DNA of 64,000 nt. Source: Microbacterium sp. AG1240 (GTDB lineage Bacteria > Actinomycetota > Actinomycetes > Actinomycetales > Microbacteriaceae). The stretch covers positions 1,364,001-1,428,000 of the forward strand of contig NZ_RBXJ01000001.1 in the NCBI RefSeq assembly GCF_003635115.1, read 5' to 3'. The position numbers and the translations under genes are program-made. The notes under the pieces are model-generated. The model ran no database searches. It was not told the origin of the DNA and worked only from the letters and a program-made list of their open reading frames with translations. How positions within the stretch are numbered: position 1 is the first letter of the stretch; each line of letters opens with the position of its first letter. Positions 8,058 through 16,271 of this stretch are shown here, in pieces.

Positions 8058-10211
8058 GTGCACTCCGCTGACTCCCGCTCCGGCGCCGACTCCCGCTCCG
8101 GACCGCGAAACCTCGGTGAGCCGGTCGTCACCCGGGCCAGGCTCCGCTCCGACCGCTCACCCGAGCACGCGGAGCCGTCTCGTTTCCTGCCGCACGTGCA
8201 GGGGCTCCGTGCGATCGCCGTGCTCTTCGTCGTGCTGTACCACTTCTGGCCGGCGCGTCTTCCGGGCGGCTACGTCGGTGTCGACATCTTCTTCGTCATC
8301 TCCGGGTTCCTCATCACCGGTCACCTCATGCGGGAGCTCACCGCGACCGGGACGGTGAAGCTCGGCCAGTTCTGGGCGCGTCGAGCTCGGCGCCTCCTGC
8401 CGGCATCGCTGCTCGTCCTCCTGGTCTGCGCCCTCGTGGCGACGTCCCCCTACCTGACCCCCACGTCGGCGCTCCCGAACGAGGTGCAGGAGATCGTCGC
8501 CTCCACGTTCTACGTGCAGAACTGGTTCCTGGCCTTCACGTCGGCCGACTACCTCAACCACGGCGGCGAACCGACCACGGTCCAGCACTACTGGTCGTTG
8601 TCGCTCGAGGAGCAGTTCTATGTGATCTGGCCGCTCCTCATGCTGCTCGCCGCCTGGGTCGCGGTGAAGTGGATCCGAGGAAACGTGCGCCGCACGGTGC
8701 TCGTCACCCTCGGCGCCGTCTCGGTGGCCTCCTTCGTCTTCTGCGTCGTCTTCACCCTCACGAACCCCGCGCCGGCCTACTTCGTCACCTTCACCCGCAT
8801 GTGGCAGTTCGGGGTCGGCGCGATGATCGCCCTCGTGCCGATGCTGCGCGTGCGCCAGAGATGGCTGAGCTTCGTCCTCGGTTGGGGCGGGGTCTTCGTC
8901 CTCCTCTTCGTCGCCTTCCGCTTCGACGGTCAGACCCCCTTCCCCGGCTACATGGCGGCTCTTCCGACGGCGGGAGCCGCGGCGATCATCGCGGCATCGA
9001 ACACCGAGCGCTGGTGGTATCCGACGCGGGTGCTATCACTCCGTCCGGCTCGGTTCATCGGAGACATCTCCTACTCGCTGTACCTGTGGCACTGGCCCCT
9101 GATCGTCATCGCCCCGTCCGTTCCGTTCTGGGGTCTCACGATCTACCACCGTGTCGCCCTCCTGGGCATCTGCTTCGTGCTCGCGTGGTTGACCAAGCGG
9201 TTCGTCGAGGATCCGACGCGCAGCTGGAAGGTGCTCACCTCCCGGCCCGCGAAGGTGACGCTGTGGACCTCGCTCGCGGCGATGCTCGTCGTTGCTCTCA
9301 CCGCAGGCGGGGCATGGGCCGTCAACGCGACCACCTACCGCGACGGGGTCACCACCCTCGCGCAGCTGCGCGAAGACCCGCCCGACTGCTTCGGAGCGGC
9401 GTCGGTGCTCGAACCGGGGTGCGCGGCCACCGATTTCGGCGACAGCATCCTCCCGGCCCCCGGCTTCGCCGGCGTCGACAGGCCGGGTGATGAGCAGTGC
9501 TTCATCCAACTGAACGACTCGCGCGCCCAGCAGTGCGATTTCGGTTCCGACGCGGCCGACGCCCCGCGCATCGCTCTCGTCGGGGACAGCCACGCCTTCC
9601 AGCTGCTCTCGACGATGCAGCGCGTCGCCGACGCCGAGGGATGGCACCTGACCACCTTCTTCAAGGGCGCGTGCCCGTGGAACGCGACGCCGCTGTCGAC
9701 GCCCGGTGCATTCGGAGACGCGTGCTCCGACTGGCGCGCCGGCGTGCAGCAGAGCCTGGACTCCCAGGACTTCGACGCCGTGTTCACCGCGGCGATCGCG
9801 ACGACGCCGTACTCACCGGCCGGCTACGACTCGTCGTACGACGCGGCGGTGGCCGGGTACCGTGACGCATGGTCGACCATGAACGACCGCGGGATCCCCG
9901 TGGTGACGGTGGTCGACAATCCGGTCTGGGAGACCGACCCCAACAAGTGCCTGCGCACGCGTGACGCGGCGGAATGCACGGGTTCCCGGGCCGACGTCCT
10001 CGTCGAGAACGACCCCCTGCGCGGGGCGGCGGAGGGGCAAGACCTCGTCACGCTCCTCGATTTCACCGACGTGTACTGCGACGACGAGGTCTGCCGTCCC
10101 GTGGTCGGAGGCGCGAACATCTATCGTGACCAGGATCACCTGACCGTGACGTTCGCCGATTCTCTCGCCCCTCAGATCACCGCGGCCCTGGAAGAGGCCA
10201 TGACGCGGTGA
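8058..10211 (+). CDS. OafA-type acyltransferase with SGNH domain
   Basis: Integral membrane O-acyltransferase, probably acetylating a cell-envelope polysaccharide or peptidoglycan; the acceptor is unknown. The N-terminal acyltransferase-3 domain (about residues 45-400, ten or so membrane segments) begins with LRAIAVLFVVLYHFWP and contains VDIFFVISGFLITGHL and SLSLEEQFYVIWPLL. After a further helix (about 410), an extracytoplasmic SGNH domain has GDSH (catalytic Ser) and the C-terminal DQDHLT (Asp/His). Four Cys in that domain probably form disulfides. Start GTG 8058 lies 6 nt after TACCGT (8046-8051), leaderless style; longer in-frame starts would overlap dps control sequence. It is 717 aa. 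Confidence 0.88.
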   Translation: MHSADSRSGADSRSGPRNLGEPVVTRARLRSDRSPEHAEPSRFLPHVQGLRAIAVLFVVLYHFWPARLPGGYVGVDIFFVISGFLITGHLMRELTATGTVKLGQFWARRARRLLPASLLVLLVCALVATSPYLTPTSALPNEVQEIVASTFYVQNWFLAFTSADYLNHGGEPTTVQHYWSLSLEEQFYVIWPLLMLLAAWVAVKWIRGNVRRTVLVTLGAVSVASFVFCVVFTLTNPAPAYFVTFTRMWQFGVGAMIALVPMLRVRQRWLSFVLGWGGVFVLLFVAFRFDGQTPFPGYMAALPTAGAAAIIAASNTERWWYPTRVLSLRPARFIGDISYSLYLWHWPLIVIAPSVPFWGLTIYHRVALLGICFVLAWLTKRFVEDPTRSWKVLTSRPAKVTLWTSLAAMLVVALTAGGAWAVNATTYRDGVTTLAQLREDPPDCFGAASVLEPGCAATDFGDSILPAPGFAGVDRPGDEQCFIQLNDSRAQQCDFGSDAADAPRIALVGDSHAFQLLSTMQRVADAEGWHLTTFFKGACPWNATPLSTPGAFGDACSDWRAGVQQSLDSQDFDAVFTAAIATTPYSPAGYDSSYDAAVAGYRDAWSTMNDRGIPVVTVVDNPVWETDPNKCLRTRDAAECTGSRADVLVENDPLRGAAEGQDLVTLLDFTDVYCDDEVCRPVVGGANIYRDQDHLTVTFADSLAPQITAALEEAMTR

Positions 10212-10278
10212 GCGGATGTCGGCGGCTCATCGCACGATGCGGCCGAGTTCCGTCGAGGTGTGTCAGTAGGGTCGATGG

Positions 10279-10833
10279 ATGACCAGCGCCCACGATGCCA
10301 GTCTTCTCCGCCTCGGCGAGGCGGCCCCCGTCGTTCACGAATCGGCCTTCGTGGCCGCGGGCGCCCGGGTGATCGGGGCGGTCTCGCTCGGTCGAGAATC
10401 GAGCGTCTGGTACAACGCGGTGCTCCGGGCCGACGGCGCCGACATCGTCATCGGGGCCGGTAGCAACCTCCAGGACAACGTCTCCGTGCACGTCGACAAG
10501 GGGCATCCCGTGCGCATCGGTGAGAACGTGTCGGTCGGCCACAACGCGGTCGTCCACGGATGCACCATCGGCGACGGGACGCTGATCGGGATGGGGAGCG
10601 TGGTGCTCTCCGGCGCTGTGATCGGCGAGGGGTGCCTCGTGGCGGGGGGAGCAGTCGTGCTGGAGGGGGCCGTGATCCCGCCGGGATCGCTGGTCGCCGG
10701 TGTGCCCGCGAAGGTGCGTCGCCAACTCACCGACGACGAGAAGAGCACGATCCTCCGCAATGCGGAGGCCTACCGGGCGAGGCTGGACGATCACCGCGCG
10801 GCGGTCGAGGTGACCGGCGACCGTCCGGAGTGA
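10279..10833 (+). CDS. Gamma-class carbonic anhydrase-like hexapeptide-repeat protein
   Basis: Left-handed beta-helix protein of the gamma-carbonic-anhydrase/PaaY-YrdA family. Hexapeptide repeats run through most of the 184 residues, with the metal-binding histidines in NVSVHVDKGHP and GHNAVVHGC, the arrangement seen in the family. Many such proteins have no proven anhydrase activity, so the catalytic claim is family inference. ATG 10279 lies 6 nt after TAGGGT (10267-10272). It appears to be a monocistronic leaderless gene. Confidence 0.87.
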   Translation: MTSAHDASLLRLGEAAPVVHESAFVAAGARVIGAVSLGRESSVWYNAVLRADGADIVIGAGSNLQDNVSVHVDKGHPVRIGENVSVGHNAVVHGCTIGDGTLIGMGSVVLSGAVIGEGCLVAGGAVVLEGAVIPPGSLVAGVPAKVRRQLTDDEKSTILRNAEAYRARLDDHRAAVEVTGDRPE

Positions 10834-10847
10834 CGCGGGTCGGCGCC

Positions 10848-10994
10848 TCAGCCGAGCTCGATGACGATGCGCCCGCCGCGAATGACCCCCGGACCATCGC
10901 CCGGAGTGGGCACCGGCGCGGGGAGCTCCTGTTTCGATTGCCACTCGTCGCGCGCGTGGGAAGCCGTCGGGTGGAAGAGGGCGAGAACGTCCAT
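10848..10994 (-). CDS. Small conserved-looking hypothetical protein (48 aa)
   Basis: A short minus-strand frame starting MDVLALFHPTASHARDEW and rich in Pro/Gly in its second half (PAPVPTPGDGPGV, then GGRIVIELG). Composition and motif layout recall small actinobacterial proteins of unknown function, but I cannot name a family with certainty. An alternative longer start (about 11032) is possible. GGAGG is present but only 1 nt from the chosen ATG, so initiation is uncertain. It lies between the gamma-carbonic anhydrase gene (convergent) and tRNA-Gly. Confidence 0.5.
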   Translation of the reverse strand: MDVLALFHPTASHARDEWQSKQELPAPVPTPGDGPGVIRGGRIVIELG

Positions 10995-11051
10995 TCCTCC
11001 AGCCAACCCGAGGGGGAGAGGCGGCGCATCAACCGAATGGATGATCTTTGG

Positions 11052-11122
11052 AGGGGCTGACGGGAATCGAACCCGCATCATTAGTTTGGAAGACTAAGGC
11101 TTTACCACTAAGCTACAGCCCC
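11052..11122 (-). tRNA. tRNA-Gly (anticodon TCC)
   Basis: Read on the minus strand the gene starts GGGGCTG and ends CAGCCCC plus discriminator T. The D stem, the TTC loop (GGTTCGAATCC) and the anticodon loop CTTCCAA are all in place, giving anticodon TCC. Length is 71 nt, normal for tRNA-Gly. CCA is not encoded. Confidence 0.96.
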
Positions 11123-11275
11123 GCGATTTTCAGTTATCCACGGCTCAGCCGCAGCATCCGAAAGTCTACCGGTTCCGGGCACCCGTTCTGCACATCCGTC
11201 CCGTCCGGCGGGTGGTGGCGGCCCCATCGTCTAGACTTCTCGGGGCCGTATCGTCGCACGTCCGCGTGCACCGCC

Positions 11276-11349
11276 CGGGGCGTAGCTCAGCTTGGTAGAG
11301 CGCCCGCTTTGGGAGCGGGAGGCCGCAGGTTCAAATCCTGTCGCCCCGA
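11276..11349 (+). tRNA. tRNA-Pro (anticodon TGG)
   Basis: The acceptor stem pairs CGGGGCG with CGCCCCG followed by discriminator A. The anticodon stem is CCCGC/GCGGG with loop TTTGGGA (anticodon TGG), and the T arm is GCAGGTTCAAATCCTGT. Length is 74 nt. It lies 76 bp upstream of tig. Confidence 0.96.
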
Positions 11350-11425
11350 CGAACGAGCCCCGCAGACCCCAGACCCTTCCGAACGCCGCGCTGTGCGCGG
11401 TCCACCACGAGGAGAACGAACAGGC

Positions 11426-12853
11426 ATGGTCAACAGCACCGTCGAGAAGCTCAGCCCCACCCGGGTGAAGCTGCACATCACTGTCTCGCCGGAGGAGCTC
11501 AAGCCGAGCATCGCTCACGCGTACGAGCACATCGCGCAGGACGTGCAGATCCCCGGTTTCCGCAAGGGCAAGGTGCCCGCCCCCATCATCGACCAGCGCG
11601 TCGGCCGCGGCGCCGTCGTCGAGCACGCCGTCAACGAGGGCCTCGACGGGTTCTACCGCGCGGCCGTCGAGCAGCAGAACCTCCGCGTCATCGGCCGTCC
11701 GAACGCCGAGGTCGTCGAGCTCCCCGAGCTCAAGGACTACTCCGGCGACCTCGTCGTCGATGTCGAGGTCGACGTGCGCCCCGAGTTCGATCTGCCCGCC
11801 TACGAGGGCATCACCCTGACCGTCGACGCGGTCGAGGTCGACGAGGCGGCCATCGACGCCGAGCTCGACGGCCTGCGCGCCCGCTTCGGCACCCTCGTCA
11901 CGGTCGACCGCCCCGCGGCCACCGGCGACTTCGTCGAGCTCGACCTCGTCGCCACGATCGACGGCTCCGAGATCGACCGCGCCGACGGCGTGTCGTACGA
12001 GGTCGGCTCCGGCGAACTGCTCGAGGGCATCGACGAGGCCATCGAATCGCTCACCGCGGGCGAGGACACCACGTTCCGCTCGAAGCTCGTCGGCGGCGAC
12101 CACGCCGGTGAAGAGGCCGAGGTCTCGGTCAAGATCACCGCTGTCAAGGAGCGCGAGCTTCCCGAGGCCGACGACGACTTCGCGCAGATCGCGAGCGAAT
12201 TCGACACGATCGCCGAGCTGCGCGACAGCCTCAAGGAGCGCGTCGCCCAGCAGTCGACCTTCACGCAGGGTTCCGCCGCGCGCGACAAGCTGATCGAGGA
12301 GCTGCTCTCGCAGGTCGAGATCCCCGTGCCGCCGCAGCTCATCGAAGACGAGGTCCACAACCACCTCGAGGGCGAGAACCGCCTCGAAGACGACGAGCAC
12401 CGCGCCGAGGTCACCGAAGCGAGCGAGAAGCAGTTCCGCACGCAGATGATCCTCGACAAGATCGCCGAGGACGGCAACGTCCAGGTCTCGCAGGAGGAGC
12501 TGACCCAGTACCTCATCCAGTCGGCCGCCCAGTACGGCATGGCTCCGCAGGAGTTCGTCGAAGCGCTGCAGCAGGGCAACCAGCTGCCCGCGCTCGTCGG
12601 CGAGGTCGCGCGCAACAAGGCGCTGGCCGTTGCTCTCGGTCGCGTCACCGTCGTCGACTCCAACGGCGCTCCCGTCGACCTGAGCGGCTTCGTCGCGGTC
12701 GAGGACGAGCCGGAGGCCGAGGCCGAGGTCGTCGAAGAGGCCGAGGAGATCGCGGATGCTGCGGCAGACGCTTCCGACGCCGAGACGGTCGTCGCCGAAG
12801 AGAAGCCCAAGAAGAAGGCCCCCGCCAAGAAGAAGGCCGCGGCCAAGGAGTAA
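11426..12853 (+). CDS. tig: Trigger factor, ribosome-associated chaperone and prolyl isomerase
   Basis: Binds nascent chains at the ribosomal exit tunnel. The N-terminal ribosome-binding domain has the signature [12 protein letters not shown] (about residue 44). A central FKBP-type PPIase domain (about 160-245; [14 protein letters not shown] to [14 protein letters not shown]) is followed by the helical SurA-like C-terminal domain. A tail of about 50 residues is Glu-rich and then Lys/Ala-rich ([14 protein letters not shown]), a common actinobacterial extension. ATG 11426 follows GAGGAGAACGAACAGGC, which contains a good ribosome-binding site. Length is 475 aa. It heads the tig-TPR-clpP1-clpP2-clpX folding and proteolysis cluster. 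Confidence 0.97.
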   Translation: MVNSTVEKLSPTRVKLHITVSPEELKPSIAHAYEHIAQDVQIPGFRKGKVPAPIIDQRVGRGAVVEHAVNEGLDGFYRAAVEQQNLRVIGRPNAEVVELPELKDYSGDLVVDVEVDVRPEFDLPAYEGITLTVDAVEVDEAAIDAELDGLRARFGTLVTVDRPAATGDFVELDLVATIDGSEIDRADGVSYEVGSGELLEGIDEAIESLTAGEDTTFRSKLVGGDHAGEEAEVSVKITAVKERELPEADDDFAQIASEFDTIAELRDSLKERVAQQSTFTQGSAARDKLIEELLSQVEIPVPPQLIEDEVHNHLEGENRLEDDEHRAEVTEASEKQFRTQMILDKIAEDGNVQVSQEELTQYLIQSAAQYGMAPQEFVEALQQGNQLPALVGEVARNKALAVALGRVTVVDSNGAPVDLSGFVAVEDEPEAEAEVVEEAEEIADAAADASDAETVVAEEKPKKKAPAKKKAAAKE

Positions 12854-12860
12854 GACCCTC

Positions 12861-12894
12861 GAAAGGGGCGGATGCAGCAGCATCCGCCCCTTTC
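12861..12894 (+). terminator. Hairpin terminator after tig
   Basis: A perfect 15-bp inverted repeat (GAAAGGGGCGGATGC, loop AGCA) starts 7 nt after the tig stop and is followed by a short T-rich stretch. It insulates tig from the TPR gene. Confidence 0.85.
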
Positions 12895-12917
12895 TCGTCC
12901 CCGGGAGAAGCAGAGCG

Positions 12918-13412
12918 ATGAGCGAGCAGAGCTGGCAGGACCGCGTGGACGCGGTGTGGGCGGATGACACCCTGGCCCCCGACGACGTGGTCCGGGCGAT
13001 CGACACGCTCGCTTCCGAGCGGCCCGCGGACGACCCGGTGGCGTTGTTCGAGCGCGCCGGCGCCCGCGACTCGGCCGGTCGAGAGTCCGAGGCCGAGGTG
13101 CTGTACCGGCGCGCGCTCGAGCTCGGGCTCGACGACGAGCGCCGCGCACGTGCGACCATCCAGCTGGCGAGCACGATCCGCAATCTCGGCCAGGTGCCGG
13201 AGGCGCTCGCCCTCTTGCGCGTGGAGTACGAACGCGCCCCCGGCACGCCGATGCACGACGCCGCCGCGGCGTTCTACGCACTGGCGCTGGTCTCGGCGGG
13301 GCAGGCCGACCGAGCAGCCTCCGTCGCTCTTCGTGCGCTCGCTCCCCACCTCCCGCGGTACACCCGGTCGGTGCGGGGCTACGCCGAGGAGATCGTGGAT
13401 GGACACGCTTGA
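12918..13412 (+). CDS. Tetratricopeptide-repeat protein
   Basis: 164-residue soluble protein with TPR-like helical pairs. Residues about 55-75 (DSAGRESEAEVLYRRALELG), about 80-110 and about 115-135 show the alternating small/large pattern of TPR helices. Function is unknown; it is probably a protein-interaction scaffold. ATG 12918 (MSEQSWQDRVDAVW) follows GGGAGAAGCAGAGCG. It sits between tig and clpP1, an arrangement I associate with Microbacteriaceae. Its end lies only about 80 bp before clpP1, and that gap contains the clpP1 promoter. Confidence 0.8.
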   Translation: MSEQSWQDRVDAVWADDTLAPDDVVRAIDTLASERPADDPVALFERAGARDSAGRESEAEVLYRRALELGLDDERRARATIQLASTIRNLGQVPEALALLRVEYERAPGTPMHDAAAAFYALALVSAGQADRAASVALRALAPHLPRYTRSVRGYAEEIVDGHA

Positions 13413-13414
13413 TC

Positions 13415-13428
13415 TGCCCACGGCGAAC
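13415..13428 (+). promoter_or_regulatory. Candidate ClgR-type operator upstream of clpP1
   Basis: TGCCCACGGCGAAC has the form nGC-N5-GCGAAC and differs by one base (T for C) from the CGC-N5-GCG core known for ClgR, the activator of clp genes in actinobacteria. It is 27 nt upstream of the clpP1 -10 box, a plausible activator position. Confidence 0.45.
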
Positions 13429-13455
13429 ACGACCTCGGGCCTGAAACCACGCCGG

Positions 13456-13461
13456 TAGATT
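13456..13461 (+). promoter_or_regulatory. clpP1 -10 box (TAGATT)
   Basis: TAGATT is followed by a short leader of about 25 nt containing AGGAG before the clpP1 ATG at 13493. No clear -35 hexamer is visible, consistent with an activator-dependent promoter. Confidence 0.55.
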
Positions 13462-13492
13462 CGAAGCCGACCCCGAGGAATCAGGAGTATTC

Positions 13493-14080
13493 ATGGCCGA
13501 ACCACTAATGGCAACCAGCGTCTTCGACAGGCTCCTCAAAGACCGCATCATCTGGCTGGGCTCAGAGGTGCGTGACGAGAACGCCAACGAGATCTGCGCC
13601 AAGATCCTGTTGCTCGCCGCCGAAGACCAGGAAAAAGACATCTTCCTGTACATCAACTCGCCCGGCGGTTCGATCACCGCGGGTATGGCGATCTACGACA
13701 CGATGCAGTTCGTGCCGAACGACATCGTGACCGTCGGTATCGGCATGGCCGCCTCGATGGGCCAGCTGCTGCTCACGAGCGGTACGAAGGGCAAGCGGTA
13801 CATCACCCCGAACGCGCGCGTCCTCCTCCACCAGCCGCACGGCGGGTTCGGCGGCACGTCGAGCGACATCCAGACCCAGGCTCAGCTCATCCTCGACATG
13901 AAGCGTCGCCTCGCCGAGATCACGGCCGGCCAGACGGGCAAGGACGTCGAGCAGATCAACGCCGACGGCGACCGCGACCGGTGGTTCTCGGCCGAGGAAG
14001 CACTCGAGTACGGCTTCGTCGACCACATCCGCTCCAGCGCGCTCGACGTGACCGGCGGCGGCGGAACGACCGCCGAGTAA
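13493..14080 (+). CDS. clpP1: ATP-dependent Clp protease proteolytic subunit 1
   Basis: Serine peptidase subunit of the actinobacterial ClpP1P2 tetradecamer, fed by ClpX or ClpC1. The catalytic triad is visible: Ser88 in GMAASMGQ, His113 in LLHQPHGG, and Asp162 in [13 protein letters not shown]. Length is 195 aa. An ATG at 13508 (MATSVFDRL) could also serve, but AGGAG is 8 nt upstream of the 13493 ATG. Only 31 bp separate it from clpP2, so the two are co-transcribed, as in other actinobacteria where both paralogues are needed for activity. Confidence 0.96.
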   Translation: MAEPLMATSVFDRLLKDRIIWLGSEVRDENANEICAKILLLAAEDQEKDIFLYINSPGGSITAGMAIYDTMQFVPNDIVTVGIGMAASMGQLLLTSGTKGKRYITPNARVLLHQPHGGFGGTSSDIQTQAQLILDMKRRLAEITAGQTGKDVEQINADGDRDRWFSAEEALEYGFVDHIRSSALDVTGGGGTTAE

Positions 14081-14111
14081 CGCACCCGAAGGCGAAAGAG
14101 AGAGAACCCAC

Positions 14112-14783
14112 ATGCACACCCCCACCTTCGGAGCCGCGTCCGGCCAGGGCATCCAGATGCCCAGCAGCCGCTACATCCTGCCGCAGTTCGAGGAGCGCAC
14201 GGCCTACGGCTACAAGCGCCAGGACCCGTACAACAAGCTGTTCGAAGACCGCGTGATCTTCCTCGGCGTGCAGGTCGACGACGCGTCGGCCGACGACGTG
14301 ATGGCGCAGCTGCTCGTGCTCGAGAGCCAGGACCCCGACCGCGACATCATCATGTACATCAACTCGCCCGGCGGCTCGTTCACGGCCATGACGGCGATCT
14401 ACGACACGATGCAGTACGTCTCGCCGCAGATCCAGACGGTCGTGCTCGGCCAGGCGGCATCGGCGGCGTCGGTGCTCCTCGCCGCCGGCGCGCCCGGCAA
14501 GCGTCTCGCGCTGCCGAACGCCCGCATCCTGATCCACCAGCCCGCCGTCGGCGAGTCGGGTCACGGGCAGGCGTCGGACATCGAGATCCAGGCCGCGGAG
14601 ATCCTCCGTATGCGTACCTGGCTGGAGGCCACCCTCTCCAAGCACTCGAACAAGACGCCGGAAGAGGTCAACAAAGACATCGACCGCGACAAGATCCTCT
14701 CGGGCGAGGAGGCTGTGGCGTACGGCCTCATCGACCAGGTGCTCACCACGCGCAAGCGCACTCCGGCGGCACTCACCTCCTGA
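14112..14783 (+). CDS. clpP2: ATP-dependent Clp protease proteolytic subunit 2
   Basis: Second ClpP paralogue, which forms the heteromeric ClpP1P2 core. Triad residues are Ser117 in LGQAASAAS, His142 in ILIHQPAVG and Asp193 in [13 protein letters not shown]. Length is 223 aa with a longer N-terminal propeptide-like segment than ClpP1. The ATG follows AAAGAGAGAGAA, an adequate ribosome-binding site. A perfect hairpin terminator follows the stop, so clpX has its own transcription unit or depends on read-through. Confidence 0.96.
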   Translation: MHTPTFGAASGQGIQMPSSRYILPQFEERTAYGYKRQDPYNKLFEDRVIFLGVQVDDASADDVMAQLLVLESQDPDRDIIMYINSPGGSFTAMTAIYDTMQYVSPQIQTVVLGQAASAASVLLAAGAPGKRLALPNARILIHQPAVGESGHGQASDIEIQAAEILRMRTWLEATLSKHSNKTPEEVNKDIDRDKILSGEEAVAYGLIDQVLTTRKRTPAALTS

Positions 14784-14793
14784 TCGGATGCTT

Positions 14794-14828
14794 CGAAGCC
14801 CCCGTCGCAGCTCGCGACGGGGGCTTCG
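14794..14828 (+). terminator. Hairpin terminator after clpP2
   Basis: Perfect 15-bp inverted repeat (CGAAGCCCCCGTCGC, loop AGCTC), 10 nt after the clpP2 stop. Confidence 0.85.
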
Positions 14829-14949
14829 TCGTGTTCGCCGACGGCGGGAGGAACAGGCGATCTCCAATGCCCTCCGATGTCGCGGGCAGAGGTTAGGCTC
14901 GTCAGTGCGCACGGGGGAGTGGCTCCCGTGGTGGCGAGGAGGAGCCGCA

Positions 14950-16218
14950 ATGGCACGTATCGGTGAGAGCGCCGACCTGTTCAAATGCTCCTTCTGCGGA
15001 AAGAGCCAGAAGCAGGTGCAGCAGCTCATCGCTGGTCCCGGCGTGTACATCTGCGACGAGTGCGTCGAGCTGTGCAACGAGATCATCGAAGAGCGCATGG
15101 CCGAGTCCTCCGCCGGCGTGGTGTCCGACTTCGACCTGCCCAAGCCCCGCGAGATCTTCGCGTTCCTCGAGGAATACGTCGTCGGACAGGAAGATGCCAA
15201 GCGCTCCCTGGCCGTCGCCGTCTACAACCACTACAAGCGCGTCCGCGCACACGGAACGATCCAGCCCGCCGAGCAGCGCGCCGATGAGATCGAGATCGCC
15301 AAGAGCAACATCCTCATCCTCGGACCGACCGGTACGGGCAAGACCTATCTCGCACAGACCCTGGCGAAGCGTCTCAACGTTCCGTTCGCCGTGGCCGACG
15401 CCACGGCCCTCACCGAGGCCGGTTACGTCGGCGAAGACGTCGAGAACATCCTCCTGAAGCTGTTGCAGGCCGCCGACTTCGATACCAAGCGCGCCGAGAC
15501 CGGCATCATCTACATCGACGAGGTCGACAAGATCGCCCGCAAGGCCGAGAACCCGTCGATCACCCGCGACGTCTCCGGCGAGGGCGTGCAGCAGGCACTG
15601 CTGAAGATCCTCGAGGGCACCGTCGCGTCGGTGCCGCCGCAGGGCGGCCGCAAGCATCCGCACCAGGAGTTCATCCAGATCGACACGACGAACGTCCTGT
15701 TCATCGTGGCGGGTGCGTTCGCCGGTCTCGAAGACATCATCTCGGCGCGCGTGGGCAAGCACGGCGTCGGCTTCGGCGCCCCCCTGCACAGCAAGGGCGA
15801 AGACCTGAACCTCTTCAGTGAGGTGCTGCCGGAAGACCTCCACAAGTTCGGACTGATCCCCGAGTTCATCGGGCGTCTTCCCGTGGTCGCGTCGGTGTCG
15901 CCCCTCGGCCAGAACGCCCTGATGGAGATCCTGACGGAGCCCAAGAATGCACTCGTGAAGCAGTACCAGCGCATGTTCGAGATCGACGGCGTCGAGCTCG
16001 AGTTCGAACGCGACGCCCTGCTCGCCATCGCCGATCGCGCCGTCGGGCGCAAGACCGGTGCGCGCGGTCTCCGCGCGATCCTCGAAGACGTGCTCGGACC
16101 GATCATGTTCGACGTGCCGTCGTCCGACGATGTCTCGAAGGTCATCATCACGCGGGCCTGCGTCGAGGACGGCGCCGCTCCGACGATGGTGCTCGAGCAG
16201 AAGCGCAAGAGCGCCTGA
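14950..16218 (+). CDS. clpX: ClpX, ATP-dependent unfoldase subunit of ClpXP
   Basis: AAA+ unfoldase that recognises tagged substrates and threads them into ClpP1P2. The N-terminal zinc-binding domain uses Cys13, Cys16, Cys35 and Cys38. Walker A is GPTGTGKT (125-132), Walker B is IIYIDEVDK (about 187-195), and sensor and arginine-finger regions follow ([25 protein letters not shown]). The pore loop GYVG is present. Length is 422 aa, normal for the family. ATG 14950 follows GAGGAGGAGCCGCA. The longest frame begins far upstream, but the zinc-domain start and the ribosome-binding site fix the true one. Confidence 0.97.
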   Translation: MARIGESADLFKCSFCGKSQKQVQQLIAGPGVYICDECVELCNEIIEERMAESSAGVVSDFDLPKPREIFAFLEEYVVGQEDAKRSLAVAVYNHYKRVRAHGTIQPAEQRADEIEIAKSNILILGPTGTGKTYLAQTLAKRLNVPFAVADATALTEAGYVGEDVENILLKLLQAADFDTKRAETGIIYIDEVDKIARKAENPSITRDVSGEGVQQALLKILEGTVASVPPQGGRKHPHQEFIQIDTTNVLFIVAGAFAGLEDIISARVGKHGVGFGAPLHSKGEDLNLFSEVLPEDLHKFGLIPEFIGRLPVVASVSPLGQNALMEILTEPKNALVKQYQRMFEIDGVELEFERDALLAIADRAVGRKTGARGLRAILEDVLGPIMFDVPSSDDVSKVIITRACVEDGAAPTMVLEQKRKSA

Positions 16219-16227
16219 CGACATCGC

Positions 16228-16271
16228 GAATGTGAGAGCGGCCGGGGGGAACCCCGGCCGCTCTCACATTC
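16228..16271. terminator. 20-bp perfect hairpin between clpX and the M3 peptidase gene
   Basis: Two perfectly complementary 20-nt arms (16228-16247 and 16252-16271) with a 4-nt loop. The right arm overlaps the stop codon of the convergent M3 peptidase gene, so the hairpin probably terminates both strands. Confidence 0.88.

Noticed and set aside
11048..11425. Longer trigger-factor start upstream of 11426
   Set aside because: The extended frame runs through tRNA-Pro and tRNA-Gly; the ATG at 11426 has a ribosome-binding site and the canonical N-terminus.
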